Shown here: positions 21,475 to 30,609 of the stretch, piece by piece
Layout: each line of letters opens with the position of its first letter
Numbering within the stretch: the first letter of the stretch is position 1
Source: Frischella japonica
GTDB lineage: Bacteria > Pseudomonadota > Gammaproteobacteria > Enterobacterales > Orbaceae
Reading direction: 5' to 3'
DNA: 64,000 bases
Assembly (NCBI RefSeq): GCF_014489845.1
Contig: NZ_JABURY010000016.1
Coordinates: 166,829 to 230,828 of the forward strand
Notes under the pieces: model-generated
What the model saw: only the letters and a program-made list of their open reading frames with translations
What the model was told of the DNA's origin: nothing
Database searches by the model: none
Translations under genes and position numbers: made by a program

Positions 21475-21806
21475 GATTATTCCTCGAATATTTAGCGAAT
21501 CCCAAATGACTAGCTTTTACTAGCCTTTAACCTGAGCTAATTTTAGCATATATTCAGCTTTTCGCTATGGCGATTTTGATACTAATCATCGTAAATGAAT
21601 GAAATTTGATTTAATATTTAAATTTGGCTGATGAATCTCATTGAATATTGAATTTGATCCATCAATAGCTATTATATGAGCAATTTATTTTTGCTAAGTT
21701 TGTCGAATAATTAGACGAGATTACAAAAAAATTAGTAGATTGAAGAACTATAAAAACAAACCACGCAGTCATTTACTGCGTGGTTAAATAAATGTACTGT
21801 TTAGAA
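21475..21806. other. Intergenic region, ribH promoter side and trxA terminator
   Basis: 332 bases between two minus-strand units. The trxA terminator is at 21749-21785; the rest should carry the ribH promoter. Nothing else recognised. Confidence 0.6.
21749..21785 (-). terminator. trxA terminator
   Basis: AACCACGCAGT (21759-21769) and ACTGCGTGGTT (21775-21785) are a perfect 11-bp stem with a 5-base loop. On the minus strand it is followed by TGTTTTTATAG, a good T-run, 22 bases after the trxA stop. Confidence 0.9.
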
Positions 21807-22133
21807 TTAAAGATGATTATCTAAAAACGTTTTTAATTGTATTTTAGATAACGCACCTACTTGTGTGGCCACGACTTTACCATTCTTAAATAATAATAAG
21901 GTCGGTATACCACGAATACCAAATTTTGGCGAAATAGATGGATTTTGATCGACATTAAGCTTTGCAACAACTAATTTATCTGCAAATTCTTGGGCTATGT
22001 CTTCTAATATTGGTGCAACCATTTTGCAAGGACCACACCAATCGGCCCAAAAATCGACTAAAACGGGTTGACTTGCTTCAGCTAAAGTTTTTTCAAAATT
22101 TGCTTCAGTTAAGGAAATAATTGCATTACTCAT
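21807..22133 (-). CDS. trxA: Thioredoxin 1
   Basis: A 108-residue thioredoxin with the redox motif WCGPC at residues 32-36, the preceding PVLVDFWA and the conserved cis-Pro segment [14 protein letters not shown]. It reduces protein disulfides using thioredoxin reductase. A longer in-frame start at 22154 exists, but GGAG six bases before ATG 22133 and the family length decide for 22133. Divergent from rhlB, as in E. coli. Confidence 0.96.
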   Translation of the reverse strand: MSNAIISLTEANFEKTLAEASQPVLVDFWADWCGPCKMVAPILEDIAQEFADKLVVAKLNVDQNPSISPKFGIRGIPTLLLFKNGKVVATQVGALSKIQLKTFLDNHL

Positions 22134-22258
22134 GTTATTCTCCGTATTTTGCATGCGAATAATTATATATTACTTAATTATAGTATGTTACTTTACAACC
22201 ATTCACTATCAATTAATATAATAGGAACTAATAATTGGTGCGAGTTTAGACACGACTG

Positions 22259-22267
22259 TGGTATAAT
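22259..22267 (+). promoter_or_regulatory. Extended -10 promoter of rhlB
   Basis: TGGTATAAT (22259-22267) is a textbook extended -10 (TGnTATAAT). A start near 22274 gives a leader of about 32 bases before the rhlB ATG. No clear -35 box is seen, as is usual for this promoter type. Confidence 0.6.
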
Positions 22268-22305
22268 ACTGCAATTGTTTGAAATGACTAATTTAAATTT
22301 TATTT

Positions 22306-23553
22306 ATGACCCAATCTTACCTCACGAAAACAGAGTTTAACCAGTTGCCACTTCACCCATTAGTACTTTCTGCATTGCAGAAAAATGGTTTCAAATTTTG
22401 TACACCGATTCAAGAAAAATCTTTACCTTTTACAGCTAAAGGAATGGATATTGCTGGACAAGGACAGACAGGAACAGGTAAAACTATCGCATTTCTCACT
22501 GCTACGTATAATTATTTACTGAATCATCCACCTTTGGAAAAACATCAAAATAATCAACCCCGTGCAGTCATTATAGCGCCGACTCGTGAATTAGTTGTGC
22601 AAATTCACCATGACGCACAAATGCTTTCAGCAACGACAGGTTTAAAACTCGGATTGGCGTTTGGTGGTGATGGTTACGATAAGCAATTGAAAACTTTATC
22701 TGACGGTGTGGATATTTTAATTGCTACGACAGGGAGATTAATTGACTATGCTAAACAAAATTATGTCAATTTAGCCGCGATTCAAGTCGTCGTACTTGAT
22801 GAAGCAGATCGTATGTTCGATTTAGGTTTTATTCGTGATATTCGTTGGTTATTCCGGCATATGGCCCCACCTAAGCAACGGTTAACAATGTTATTTTCCG
22901 CAACATTATCACACAATGTGCGAGAATTGGCATTTGAACATATGAATGATCCACAATATATTGAAGTTGAACCTGAACAGAAAATAGGTCATCGTATAAA
23001 AGAAGAGTTATTTTTTCCTTCCGATGAAGATAAATTAGCTTTATTGCAAACCTTAATTGAAGAAGAATGGCCTGAACGTTGTATTGTTTTTGCTAATACT
23101 AAAGTGACTTGTGATAAAATTTGGCGCCACCTGATGGCTGACGGACATCGTGTTGGTTTACTCAATGGGGATATTGCTCAGAAAAAACGCTTGGCTGTTT
23201 TAGATAAATTCACTCAAGGTGAGTTAGATATTTTAGTTGCTACGGATGTGGCAGCACGTGGTTTACATATTCCACATGTAACGCATGTTTTCAACTATGA
23301 TCTGCCTGATGACTGCGATGATTATCGGCATCGTATCGGCAGAACAGGACGAGCTGGTGCAGAAGGTTGCTCAATTTCATTTGCCTGTGAGCGTTATGCG
23401 CCTAACCTACCAGCCATTGAATCTGCAATCGGACATATTATCCCAGTTAGTCACTATGATGCAAATGCGTTATTAACCGATTTACCAAAACCTAAAGCAT
23501 CAAAACCATATAATAATCGGCGCAATAAACGACCTCAACATAAATCATCATAA
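22306..23553 (+). CDS. rhlB: ATP-dependent RNA helicase RhlB
   Basis: A 415-residue DEAD-box helicase. Motifs in order: Q motif region [14 protein letters not shown], Walker [41 protein letters not shown], then [20 protein letters not shown] and [10 protein letters not shown]. The C-terminal tail is basic ([13 protein letters not shown]). In enteric bacteria RhlB joins the RNase E degradosome. Long stretches such as [17 protein letters not shown] are nearly identical to E. coli RhlB, and divergence from trxA supports the assignment. Confidence 0.95.
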   Translation: MTQSYLTKTEFNQLPLHPLVLSALQKNGFKFCTPIQEKSLPFTAKGMDIAGQGQTGTGKTIAFLTATYNYLLNHPPLEKHQNNQPRAVIIAPTRELVVQIHHDAQMLSATTGLKLGLAFGGDGYDKQLKTLSDGVDILIATTGRLIDYAKQNYVNLAAIQVVVLDEADRMFDLGFIRDIRWLFRHMAPPKQRLTMLFSATLSHNVRELAFEHMNDPQYIEVEPEQKIGHRIKEELFFPSDEDKLALLQTLIEEEWPERCIVFANTKVTCDKIWRHLMADGHRVGLLNGDIAQKKRLAVLDKFTQGELDILVATDVAARGLHIPHVTHVFNYDLPDDCDDYRHRIGRTGRAGAEGCSISFACERYAPNLPAIESAIGHIIPVSHYDANALLTDLPKPKASKPYNNRRNKRPQHKSS

Positions 23554-23575
23554 TGATTTTAAAATCTCTATTTTT

Positions 23576-23603
23576 AAAAAGAGTCTAAATGGCTCTTTTT
23601 TAA
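23576..23603 (+). terminator. rhlB terminator
   Basis: AAAAAGAG (23576-23583) pairs with CTCTTTTT (23593-23600), with a 9-base loop and a terminal T-run, 23 bases after the rhlB stop. Confidence 0.75.
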
Positions 23604-23752
23604 CATCACCATCTTTTCAATTAACTAATAAAAACACCATCTTTTCATCGCTATCAATTAATTTTGGTAAATTAGCATATGTAATTAAAATAACCTTTCA
23701 CGTTAGGAAATAATGGACCACACAACCGAAAACAATAACCAATAAGTATAAA

Positions 23753-24082
23753 TTATAATCGGCAAAACCAGCGTTGTTGACTTATTTCCTCAGCCGATGG
23801 TATCCAAATTATTACCTTAACAATTTGGCATTGGTGATATCTGGTTGTCATGATTTTAAAGTTCCACTGTGCTGGTAAATTTATGACTTGAGTATCTGGA
23901 TAACGATCGAGAATTTCAAATGCCATAGTTTGTGCAGTATGTCTCTTTTTCGCTTGCCATATTGTCGATGTTAAAACCGTCTGAAATTCAACTAACCCTA
24001 ACATTACAATTGAAAATAGTAATATTGAAACCAATAATTCTATCAAACTAAATCCTGTAAAATGATTATCCGTCATAATCAC
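23753..24082 (-). CDS. ppdC: Prepilin-type minor pilin, PpdC position
   Basis: A 109-residue type IV pilin-like protein with the prepilin cleavage motif GFSLIELLVSILLFSIVMLGLVEFQ at residues 10-34: cleavage after Gly by the prepilin peptidase, Glu at +5, then a hydrophobic helix. Little conservation beyond the N-terminus. It is last of ppdA-ppdB-ygdB-ppdC, and its ATG overlaps the ygdB stop (ATGA). The PpdC name rests on gene order. The set would form the initiation tip of a type IV (competence) pilus. Confidence 0.75.
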   Translation of the reverse strand: MIMTDNHFTGFSLIELLVSILLFSIVMLGLVEFQTVLTSTIWQAKKRHTAQTMAFEILDRYPDTQVINLPAQWNFKIMTTRYHQCQIVKVIIWIPSAEEISQQRWFCRL

Positions 24083-24525
24083 TCACAATATTGACTTTTG
24101 TTATTTGGACAATAATCTAACCAATGTCCTTGCTGTAATGTTAATTTACCATTATACAATGTTGCCAAATGAAAAAGTTTGAATCGTTGGAATTCGCCTT
24201 TAACAATCACATACTCACCGTTTAACAATCCTGCGACTTTTATGCAAGCGGAAAGTTGATAAGTTAACAGTTCCTGACATTGCCAATGTTCAGTTGGTAT
24301 AGTCCATTGCTGAGTTATGGCCCATTCAATTGATGATTGTGCTTGATTAAATTGCTGGTAATAACGTTTATATTGAATATAATCTTTTTGCCATAACGTC
24401 GAAATATGACTAAAAGTTTTCATCATGATGATACCTAATGACATTATAATCAAAATCATTTGTAACGAACTAAATCCTTTAGATGGTAATTGTAATAGCT
24501 TAAAAGCTTGTCTCATTGCGATCAT
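24079..24525 (-). CDS. ygdB: YgdB-like minor pilin (DUF2509)
   Basis: About 148 residues. The N-terminus has a pilin-like helix with KGFSSLQMILIIMSLGIIMM. The glutamate typical of prepilins is absent, as in E. coli YgdB (GVSSLALVLMLL). The C-terminal pattern GHWLDYCPNNKSQYCE mirrors YgdB's GWSDFCPLKERALC. An ATG at 24549 is in frame, but ATG 24525 follows the ppdB stop by one base. Third gene of the minor pilin operon. Confidence 0.75.
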   Translation of the reverse strand: MIAMRQAFKLLQLPSKGFSSLQMILIIMSLGIIMMKTFSHISTLWQKDYIQYKRYYQQFNQAQSSIEWAITQQWTIPTEHWQCQELLTYQLSACIKVAGLLNGEYVIVKGEFQRFKLFHLATLYNGKLTLQQGHWLDYCPNNKSQYCE

Positions 24526-24526
24526 G

Positions 24527-25084
24527 CTAAAGATTTTCAGTCTTAACATAATGAATTCTCGAATGCGTTATCGAATGATTTCCCTTTATTTGTGCTGTTA
24601 ATCTAATTTCTATGAAATGTGCACGTTGATAAATTTCAAACAAAGTCACATCGACTTCATTATTGTCAAAAAGTTTTTCCCAACCTTGTCCATAACAATG
24701 TGGAATTCCTAATCGATACACAACATTATTATTAGCGTAGCGATAAACAAAAATATCTGAACTATTCAAGTTGTGTTTATCTTCACGCCATTCTCCAGAA
24801 CGATGCAGATCATAGCGAATTATAATACATTGATTATTATCCTCGATAAGGATTGCTGTTTTTTTTAAATTATCTAAATGATTAGCTAAAAAACCTGCAC
24901 GTTTAATATCTTTAATTAACCCTGATAAAGTTTGGTTAATGGTTTCTTGTAACCGATACTGTTGATAAAATTGTATCGTATCAGTTTGCAATTTTGGGTA
25001 AAAAGCCATTATTATCATCATTAATAAAGAAGTTAAAATTAAACATAACAACATTTCCAATAAGGTAAAACCAGTTTTTAACAT
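24527..25084 (-). CDS. ppdB: Prepilin peptidase-dependent minor pilin PpdB
   Basis: About 185 residues starting MLKTGFTLLEMLLCLILTSLLMM, a prepilin leader (cleaved after Gly5) and helix. The body shares with E. coli PpdB the block IKRAGF, an acidic region before DIFVYRYANN, and HCYGQGWEKL. The start at 25084 overlaps the end of ppdA by 7 bases; the longer frame to 25120 would overlap more and put residues before the leader. Confidence 0.78.
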   Translation of the reverse strand: MLKTGFTLLEMLLCLILTSLLMMIIMAFYPKLQTDTIQFYQQYRLQETINQTLSGLIKDIKRAGFLANHLDNLKKTAILIEDNNQCIIIRYDLHRSGEWREDKHNLNSSDIFVYRYANNNVVYRLGIPHCYGQGWEKLFDNNEVDVTLFEIYQRAHFIEIRLTAQIKGNHSITHSRIHYVKTENL

Positions 25085-25560
25085 TTTGGAAATCCAGCCA
25101 AATAAACATTTGCCGAACAAAAACGAATACGCCCTCTGGTTGAAACGATAATCCTGCTTTCTCCCAGAGCATTTTTAAGTTTAATGGTCGCTGGCTGCGC
25201 CATACTTCTACGTCCATGGAATATTAAAATAGGCTCGACATTAACCTCAACAATATCAACTTGTTGGGTTTTCCCAATAAATTTAAAATAAGGATGAGTA
25301 TAATCCGCTTGTTCATTATCAACTACTATTAGCTGCCATTCCTGATGATTTTTATATGCGATATAAATAGCATTATTACGATTAAATATATTAGCATCAC
25401 TTTTAACTTGGTTGAAAAAAGCAACTAATTCTAATGTACCATTTGCTAATTCATTTTGTAATCGCATATCCCGCCAATTTGTGATAGTCATCATCACCAT
25501 TATTGAACTTATTGCAATCACGATCAAAAGCTCCAAAAGTGAATAACCATTGTGATACAT
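25078..25560 (-). CDS. ppdA: Prepilin peptidase-dependent minor pilin PpdA
   Basis: 160 residues with a short prepilin leader, MYHNGYSLLELLIVIAISSIMVMM, giving cleavage after Gly5 and Glu at +5. The later segments SDANIFNRNNAIYIA, LIFHGRRS, ATIKLKNALGE and IIVSTRGRIRFC correspond to those of E. coli PpdA. First gene of the operon; its promoter region carries a CRP-S-like site, which ties it to competence-type regulation. Confidence 0.8.
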   Translation of the reverse strand: MYHNGYSLLELLIVIAISSIMVMMTITNWRDMRLQNELANGTLELVAFFNQVKSDANIFNRNNAIYIAYKNHQEWQLIVVDNEQADYTHPYFKFIGKTQQVDIVEVNVEPILIFHGRRSMAQPATIKLKNALGESRIIVSTRGRIRFCSANVYLAGFPKC

Positions 25561-25966
25561 AATTAAGCCAGTTTAGAAATTTTACATGACAATAAATCAA
25601 ACACTATCGTAAATACAGTTAGTAACGGCGTTTTAGAGAGATCTATCGCAAATTTTGTGACTCTGTTTATGTTTTTATAACTAATGACTATCAAGTGTTA
25701 AATTATTAGGCATATAAATAGTTGTAAGATTTTACCTTTAGGTCATTAACTCCATGAATATATCCGGCTGTCATTGTGCCAATTCGTTAAAATTGTTCTA
25801 TTAAAATGATAAAACTAAATAAAGCTCGTCATCCTCAAGCATAAAAAACTAACATATTGATGTTTGTTAAGTTTATAATTTAAGTTTATGATTAAATGCA
25901 TTCGTTATTCCCTTTAACCTATAATGCATTACAATAACCTTATTTATAAGAAGAGTTGATTTATTT
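25561..25966. other. Intergenic region, ppdA/epmA divergent promoters
   Basis: 406 bases. It contains the CRP-S-like site (25632-25653) with a plausible ppdA -10 (TACGAT on the minus strand, 25606-25611) and the epmA promoter. Nothing else recognised. Confidence 0.6.
25632..25653 (-). promoter_or_regulatory. CRP-S-like (Sxy-dependent CRP) site before ppdA
   Basis: The 22 bases match about 15 of 22 positions of the CRP-S consensus described for competence genes, including the diagnostic C at core position 6 on one arm (ATCGCAAA at 25645-25652). The centre is about 31 bases upstream of a minus-strand TACGAT, so it would sit near -42 relative to transcription, the class II activator position. 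Inferred by eye; the other arm (TTTAGAGA) is imperfect. Confidence 0.5.
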
Positions 25967-26953
25967 ATGATAAACCCCGAGAGTTGGCAACCAACAGCAT
26001 CCATTGATTTATTGTTAAAGCGCGCTAAAGTTGTCCGGCAAATTCGTACTTTTTTTGCTGATCGCTGTATTCTTGAAGTGGAAACCCCTATTTTAAGTCA
26101 AGCTGCGGTTACTGATGTACAACTCAGCTCTTTTCAAACCATATTTACTAAACCCGGTATTATTGATTTAGCGCAAGGGGAAAAGCTATTTTTAATTACC
26201 AGCCCCGAATATCATATGAAACGCTTGATAGCTGCGGGTAGTGGTCCTATTTACCAAATTTGTAAATGTTTTCGAAATAATGAGGAAATTAGTCGTTATC
26301 ATAATCCCGAATTTACTATGCTAGAGTGGTATCGTATTCAATTCGATATGATGCAAATGATTAATGAAGTTGATGATCTTTTACAACTAGTCTTAGATAC
26401 AGCACCTGCTGAATATATTAGTTATCAAAATGCGTTTATAAAATACTTGGGAGTTGATCCGCTTGAGGCGAATAAAGAAACATTAATTACTGCGGTTGAA
26501 AAACTAGCACTTGGTTTTAACACTGATAATACCGATCGTGATACGTTATTACAATTTTTATTTACTTTCGGTATCGAACCTCGAATTGGACAAGAAAAAC
26601 CAACTGTGGTTTATCATTTCCCTGCTTCGCAAGCTGCATTGGCAGAACTCAATAGTGAAGATCAACGAACCGCAAGACGTTTTGAATTCTACTATAAAGG
26701 TGTTGAATTAGCGAATGGTTTTAAAGAATTAACCAATGCTAAAGAACAAAAAGCACGCTTCGAACATGATAATCAAGAAAGATTAGCTAAAGGTTTACCC
26801 GCACAGCCTATTGACGAATATTTATTAGCTGCGATGGAAGCAAGTTTACCTGAATGCTCAGGCGTTGCAATAGGATTAGATCGTCTAATTATGTTGGCAT
26901 TAGAGCAATCAACAATTAGTCAAGTTATGAGTTTCAATCTGGAGAATGCTTGA
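25967..26953 (+). CDS. epmA: Elongation factor P--(R)-beta-lysine ligase
   Basis: A 328-residue class II lysyl-tRNA-synthetase-like enzyme without the anticodon-binding domain, attaching beta-lysine to EF-P. Motif 2 is [22 protein letters not shown]; motif 3 is [13 protein letters not shown]; the start [18 protein letters not shown] is family-typical. EF-P itself and epmB are not in the window. Its end overlaps the extreme rmuC frame, suggesting co-transcription with rmuC. Confidence 0.94.
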   Translation: MINPESWQPTASIDLLLKRAKVVRQIRTFFADRCILEVETPILSQAAVTDVQLSSFQTIFTKPGIIDLAQGEKLFLITSPEYHMKRLIAAGSGPIYQICKCFRNNEEISRYHNPEFTMLEWYRIQFDMMQMINEVDDLLQLVLDTAPAEYISYQNAFIKYLGVDPLEANKETLITAVEKLALGFNTDNTDRDTLLQFLFTFGIEPRIGQEKPTVVYHFPASQAALAELNSEDQRTARRFEFYYKGVELANGFKELTNAKEQKARFEHDNQERLAKGLPAQPIDEYLLAAMEASLPECSGVAIGLDRLIMLALEQSTISQVMSFNLENA

Positions 26954-26954
26954 A

Positions 26955-28289
26955 ATGTTAACCTCCCTCACGATGACCGAAATCGTTCTAGCTACGTTAT
27001 TGATTATTACACTACTAGCATCAATAATTTGGAACATTAAGTTACGTTTGGCTAATCGTAATCTACAACAAATTTTTGAATTCCAATTTTGCCAAAAACG
27101 CGATGAAAATCAGACTCTTCTTAAGGAAGTGTCTGTTTTACAAGAAGAATTAAATCAAATAAGACATCAATATCTTCAACAAAGTAATGAGAATACTGAG
27201 TTACGAATTCGACTTGAACAGACCAACATTTTAGCCTATGAAAAGCAAAAAATCTTAATTGAAAGCGAACAGCGTTTAAATGAACAGTTTGAAAATCTCG
27301 CTAATCGCATTTTTGATAGTAGTGGCAAAAAACTTGAACAACAAAACCGTCAGACTTTAGACTATCTATTAACACCACTTAAGGAACAATTAGAAGGTTT
27401 TAAAAAACAAGTGCAAGATAGCTTCAACGTTGAGGCAAAAGAGCGTCATACCCTTGCGTTTGAAATTCGTAATTTACAAAAACTTAATGAACAAATGTCT
27501 AAAGAAGCGATCAATTTAACCAATGCATTGAAAGGTAATAACAAAACGCAAGGCAACTGGGGGGAAGTAGTATTGAATCGTATTTTAGAAAATTCAGGAT
27601 TACGAGAAAATTATGAATTCGAGCTACAAGTCAGTTTAAATAATGAAGACAAACAACGCTTACAACCAGATGTAGTAGTACATCTACCTCAAGGAAATGA
27701 TGTTATTATCGATGCAAAAGTCGCATTAGTTGCTTACGAACGTTATTTTAATAGTGATGATGATCAAGAAAAAAGCCAGGCAATGGCTGAACACTTAATT
27801 GCAATTCGCAATCATATTAAACAATTGAGCCAGAAAGATTATCATAAATTATGTGGCGTAAACTCACTGGATTATATTTTAATGTTTATTCCTATTGAAC
27901 CGGCTTTTTTAAGCGCCATTGATTGTGATCCTAATTTAATTAATGATGCATTAAAACACAATATTATGATTGTCAGTCCAACCACTTTGCTGGTTGCTTT
28001 ACGCACTATTAATAATTTGTGGCGATATGAATATCAAAATCGTCATGCCGAACTCATCGCCGATAAAGCTAGCAAATTGTATGATAAAGTACGGGGTTTC
28101 GTCGAAGATATGGAAATTCTTGGCAATAGCTTGACTAAAGCACAACAAACTTATATCAATTCAATGAATAAATTAACTAGCGGTCGTGGCAATATTATTG
28201 GACAAATTGAGCAATTTCGTGAAATGGGTATAGAAGTCAAAAAACCTATTAAAAATGAAATTAGAGAAAAATCCTTAATGGAATGTTAA
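26955..28289 (+). CDS. rmuC: DNA recombination protein RmuC
   Basis: About 444 residues. An N-terminal membrane anchor (EIVLATLLIITLLASIIWNI) is followed by a long coiled coil to about residue 190, then the RmuC nuclease-like domain: NWGEVVLNRILENSGLRENYEFELQ, DVIIDAKVALVAYERY, LDYILMFIPIEPAFLSAI and SPTTLLVALRTI. It limits inversions at inverted repeats. An ATG at 26946 is only 1 base from GGAG; ATG 26955, just after the epmA stop, is better spaced. Confidence 0.92.
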   Translation: MLTSLTMTEIVLATLLIITLLASIIWNIKLRLANRNLQQIFEFQFCQKRDENQTLLKEVSVLQEELNQIRHQYLQQSNENTELRIRLEQTNILAYEKQKILIESEQRLNEQFENLANRIFDSSGKKLEQQNRQTLDYLLTPLKEQLEGFKKQVQDSFNVEAKERHTLAFEIRNLQKLNEQMSKEAINLTNALKGNNKTQGNWGEVVLNRILENSGLRENYEFELQVSLNNEDKQRLQPDVVVHLPQGNDVIIDAKVALVAYERYFNSDDDQEKSQAMAEHLIAIRNHIKQLSQKDYHKLCGVNSLDYILMFIPIEPAFLSAIDCDPNLINDALKHNIMIVSPTTLLVALRTINNLWRYEYQNRHAELIADKASKLYDKVRGFVEDMEILGNSLTKAQQTYINSMNKLTSGRGNIIGQIEQFREMGIEVKKPIKNEIREKSLMEC

Positions 28290-28295
28290 GGATTT
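28269..28295 (+). terminator. Hairpin spanning the rmuC stop codon
   Basis: AAATCCTTAA (28269-28278) and TTAAGGATTT (28286-28295) are a perfect 10-bp stem with a 7-base loop. The rmuC TAA (28287-28289) is inside the second arm. No T-run follows, so it may protect the 3' end or retard ribosomes rather than terminate. Confidence 0.45.
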
Positions 28296-28316
28296 AATTA
28301 TAGATACCAGCAAGTG

Positions 28317-28342
28317 AGTCATCTTTTGGATGACTTCTGTTT
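28317..28342 (+). terminator. rmuC terminator
   Basis: AGTCATC (28317-28323) and GATGACT (28329-28335) form a 7-bp stem with a 5-base loop followed by TCTGTTTT. Confidence 0.6.
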
Positions 28343-28488
28343 TACCGGTAGAATCAATGCAATGGAAAAAGTTAATTTGATTAGCCCATTAACGCCAAAT
28401 TAATCATAGCTTCAAAAATCAGGCTATCAATATTAGTCACTACCGGATGTTAAGAAATGGCTGTTTAATATTGGCTAAATGATTTAAC

Positions 28489-29313
28489 CTACTTCGCTAA
28501 CACATATTGATCGATAATTTGTGCGACAGCTGATTGATTATTATTGTAATGGCTAACAACCTTAGCGGCGATTTTGGCATCATTGGTTGCATTAGCAACA
28601 GCAATACTTAATCCGGCTGCTTTTAACATGGAAATATCATTATTATTATCACCAATGGCAATTATCTCTTCTCGTTTAATATTTAATTGTTCTGCCAATT
28701 TAATCAGCGCATCACCTTTACTTACTCCTTGTTGATTAAATTCAATATAGCGATTACCAGAATAACTAATTGTAAAAGTTGATAAAACATCTTTTGGTAT
28801 AGCTTGTGCAATCTTTTCCAAATAATGACGGTCATCATTTTGGAAAAGAATTTTCATAATAACTTGGTTAGCTAAAAAGTCGAGATTGGGTTCAGTCAAG
28901 TTTATGCAATTATCAAGTCGTCCGGTCATGTAATCACGTTCTTCATCACTAATCCGATAGATATAAACGGTATCTAAGGTATAAATGTGAAAACCAACAT
29001 CGTAACCTAAACCGATTTTAAACAGTTCGTTAACCTGTTCAAATGTAATTCCTTGTTGCAATAAAATTTTATTATCTTTGTTTTCGGTAATAACACCACC
29101 ATTGAAAGAAATAATATATTCATTAGATTGATTATGAATATTAAGCCTCTTAGCGGTTTCTTGAATATTCATAAAACCTCTACCACTCGCTAATACAAAT
29201 TTTATACCTAATTCCCGCGCTTGAGTGATGGCATCATAATTTTGTTGCGAAACTTCTTTATCATCGTTTAATAATGTTTCGTCCATATCACAAGCAATTA
29301 ATTTATATTTCAT
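28489..29313 (-). CDS. Cof-type HAD-family sugar phosphatase
   Basis: A 274-residue haloacid dehalogenase-superfamily phosphatase of the Cof/YidA type. Motif I is CDMDETLLND (nucleophile Asp9), motif II LASGRGF, and the C-terminal motif IAIGDNNNDISMLKAAGLSIAVANA. The core is interrupted by a C2-type cap. The likely substrate is a phosphosugar, but the exact one cannot be read from sequence. It is divergent from the mannose PTS operon, which could mean a role in sugar-phosphate turnover. Confidence 0.85.
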   Translation of the reverse strand: MKYKLIACDMDETLLNDDKEVSQQNYDAITQARELGIKFVLASGRGFMNIQETAKRLNIHNQSNEYIISFNGGVITENKDNKILLQQGITFEQVNELFKIGLGYDVGFHIYTLDTVYIYRISDEERDYMTGRLDNCINLTEPNLDFLANQVIMKILFQNDDRHYLEKIAQAIPKDVLSTFTISYSGNRYIEFNQQGVSKGDALIKLAEQLNIKREEIIAIGDNNNDISMLKAAGLSIAVANATNDAKIAAKVVSHYNNNQSAVAQIIDQYVLAK

Positions 29314-29453
29314 GGCAGAGCTTCCTTATTATGATTGAATATTTTTTGCTTTAACATTTGTTAGACTTTTTTACTTAATAAAAAATTTAACTAACTGGAA
29401 TAAATTTTACCAACACAGTTTAACACTTTTCACAGTTATTTTTTTTATTTCAT

Positions 29454-29480
29454 GATCAGTTTTTTTATCAAAATCTGATC
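29454..29480. promoter_or_regulatory. Inverted repeat upstream of the mannose PTS operon
   Basis: GATCAGTTTT at 29454-29463 and AAATCTGATC at 29471-29480 are inverted repeats matching at 9 of 10 positions around a short AT-rich centre. It lies about 125 bases before the PTS start codon and just upstream of the three direct repeats. A candidate regulator-binding site; the protein is unknown. Confidence 0.4.
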
Positions 29481-29496
29481 AACACCACATAAAAAC

Positions 29497-29543
29497 ATAT
29501 CGAAACCGAGTATCATATCGATACCATGTAATATATCGAAACC
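29497..29543 (+). repeat. Three phased 11-bp repeats upstream of the mannose PTS operon
   Basis: ATATCGAAACC (29497-29507), ATATCGATACC (29515-29525) and ATATCGAAACC (29533-29543) recur with an exact 18-base period; the intervening 7 bases are not conserved. They lie 60-106 bases before the manX ATG, where an activator or repressor of the operon would bind. Confidence 0.65.
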
Positions 29544-29602
29544 AAATTTATTGATTAATAAATTCTATTTATGGTTAACGTTTTATCGAAAAGGAGATAA
29601 AA

Positions 29603-30586
29603 ATGGTAGGTATTATCCTGGCAAGTCATGGTGATTTTGCCCTAGGTATTCTACAATCAGGTACGATGATCTTTGGAGAGCAAGAGAACGTTAAAGCTGT
29701 TGCACTACATCCTAGCGATAGTCCAGAAAATTTAAAACAAAAAATGGAAGAAGCGATAGCAACATTTGACAATAAAGATCAGATTTTATTTCTTGTTGAT
29801 TTGTGGGGTGGTACGCCGTTTAATCAAGCTAATAGCTTATGTGCATCCCATCAAGATAACTGGATTATTGTTTCTGGGCTGAATTTGCCAATGTTAATCG
29901 AAGCATATTCTTCACGATTTTCAATGGTAAGTGCTCAAGAAATAGCCGCTGCAATTGTTACGCCTGGCAAAGAAGGCATAAAAACAACTTCAAAAATTGC
30001 TAAGAGTGATACCGTTCAATCTGTTAAACAATATGCAAACTCATTGCCTGAAGGAACCGTTATTGGTGATGGTAGAATCAAAATTGTCCTTGCCAGAATT
30101 GACTCTCGGTTATTACACGGTCAAGTAGCAACATCATGGACACAATCAACTAACCCAAATCGAATTATTATCGTTTCAGATTCCGTTGCAAAAGATAATT
30201 TACGCAAAAAACTGATTGAAGAAGCGGCACCTCCAGGTGTAAAAGCGAACGTTATTCCAATCAAAAAAATGATTGAAATATCAAAAGATCCTCGTTTTGG
30301 TAATACAAAAGCATTACTACTATTTGAAAACCCACAAGATGTATTGCGTACTATAGAAGGTGGTGTTGATATTCATACCATCAATGTTGGCTCAATGGCA
30401 CACTCGGTTGGAAAGGTAATGGTTAATAAAGTGCTTTCAATGAGTACTGAGGATGTAGCTACATTTGATAAACTCAAACAATTGAATATTAAATTTGATG
30501 TTCGCAAAGTCCCCAATGATTCAACCAGTAATTTGGATGAGTTATTGAAAAAAGCGAAAGAAGAATTATCCGAACAAAATAAGTAA
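29603..30586 (+). CDS. manX: Mannose-family PTS EIIAB component
   Basis: A 327-residue fusion of EIIA (residues 1-130, phospho-His9 in ASHG) and EIIB (from about 157; phospho-His172 in ARIDSRLLHGQVATSW), joined by a flexible linker. It passes phosphate from HPr to sugar. Segments such as IFGEQENVKAV, DPRFGNTKALLLFE, NVGSMAHSVGK and FDVRKVPNDS are closer to my memory of streptococcal ManL than to E. coli ManX, pointing to a Gram-positive origin. AAGGAG lies 6 bases before the ATG. First gene of a four-gene cluster. Confidence 0.93.
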   Translation: MVGIILASHGDFALGILQSGTMIFGEQENVKAVALHPSDSPENLKQKMEEAIATFDNKDQILFLVDLWGGTPFNQANSLCASHQDNWIIVSGLNLPMLIEAYSSRFSMVSAQEIAAAIVTPGKEGIKTTSKIAKSDTVQSVKQYANSLPEGTVIGDGRIKIVLARIDSRLLHGQVATSWTQSTNPNRIIIVSDSVAKDNLRKKLIEEAAPPGVKANVIPIKKMIEISKDPRFGNTKALLLFENPQDVLRTIEGGVDIHTINVGSMAHSVGKVMVNKVLSMSTEDVATFDKLKQLNIKFDVRKVPNDSTSNLDELLKKAKEELSEQNK

Positions 30587-30609
30587 TACTAAGCTTAAGA
30601 GGTTTTATT

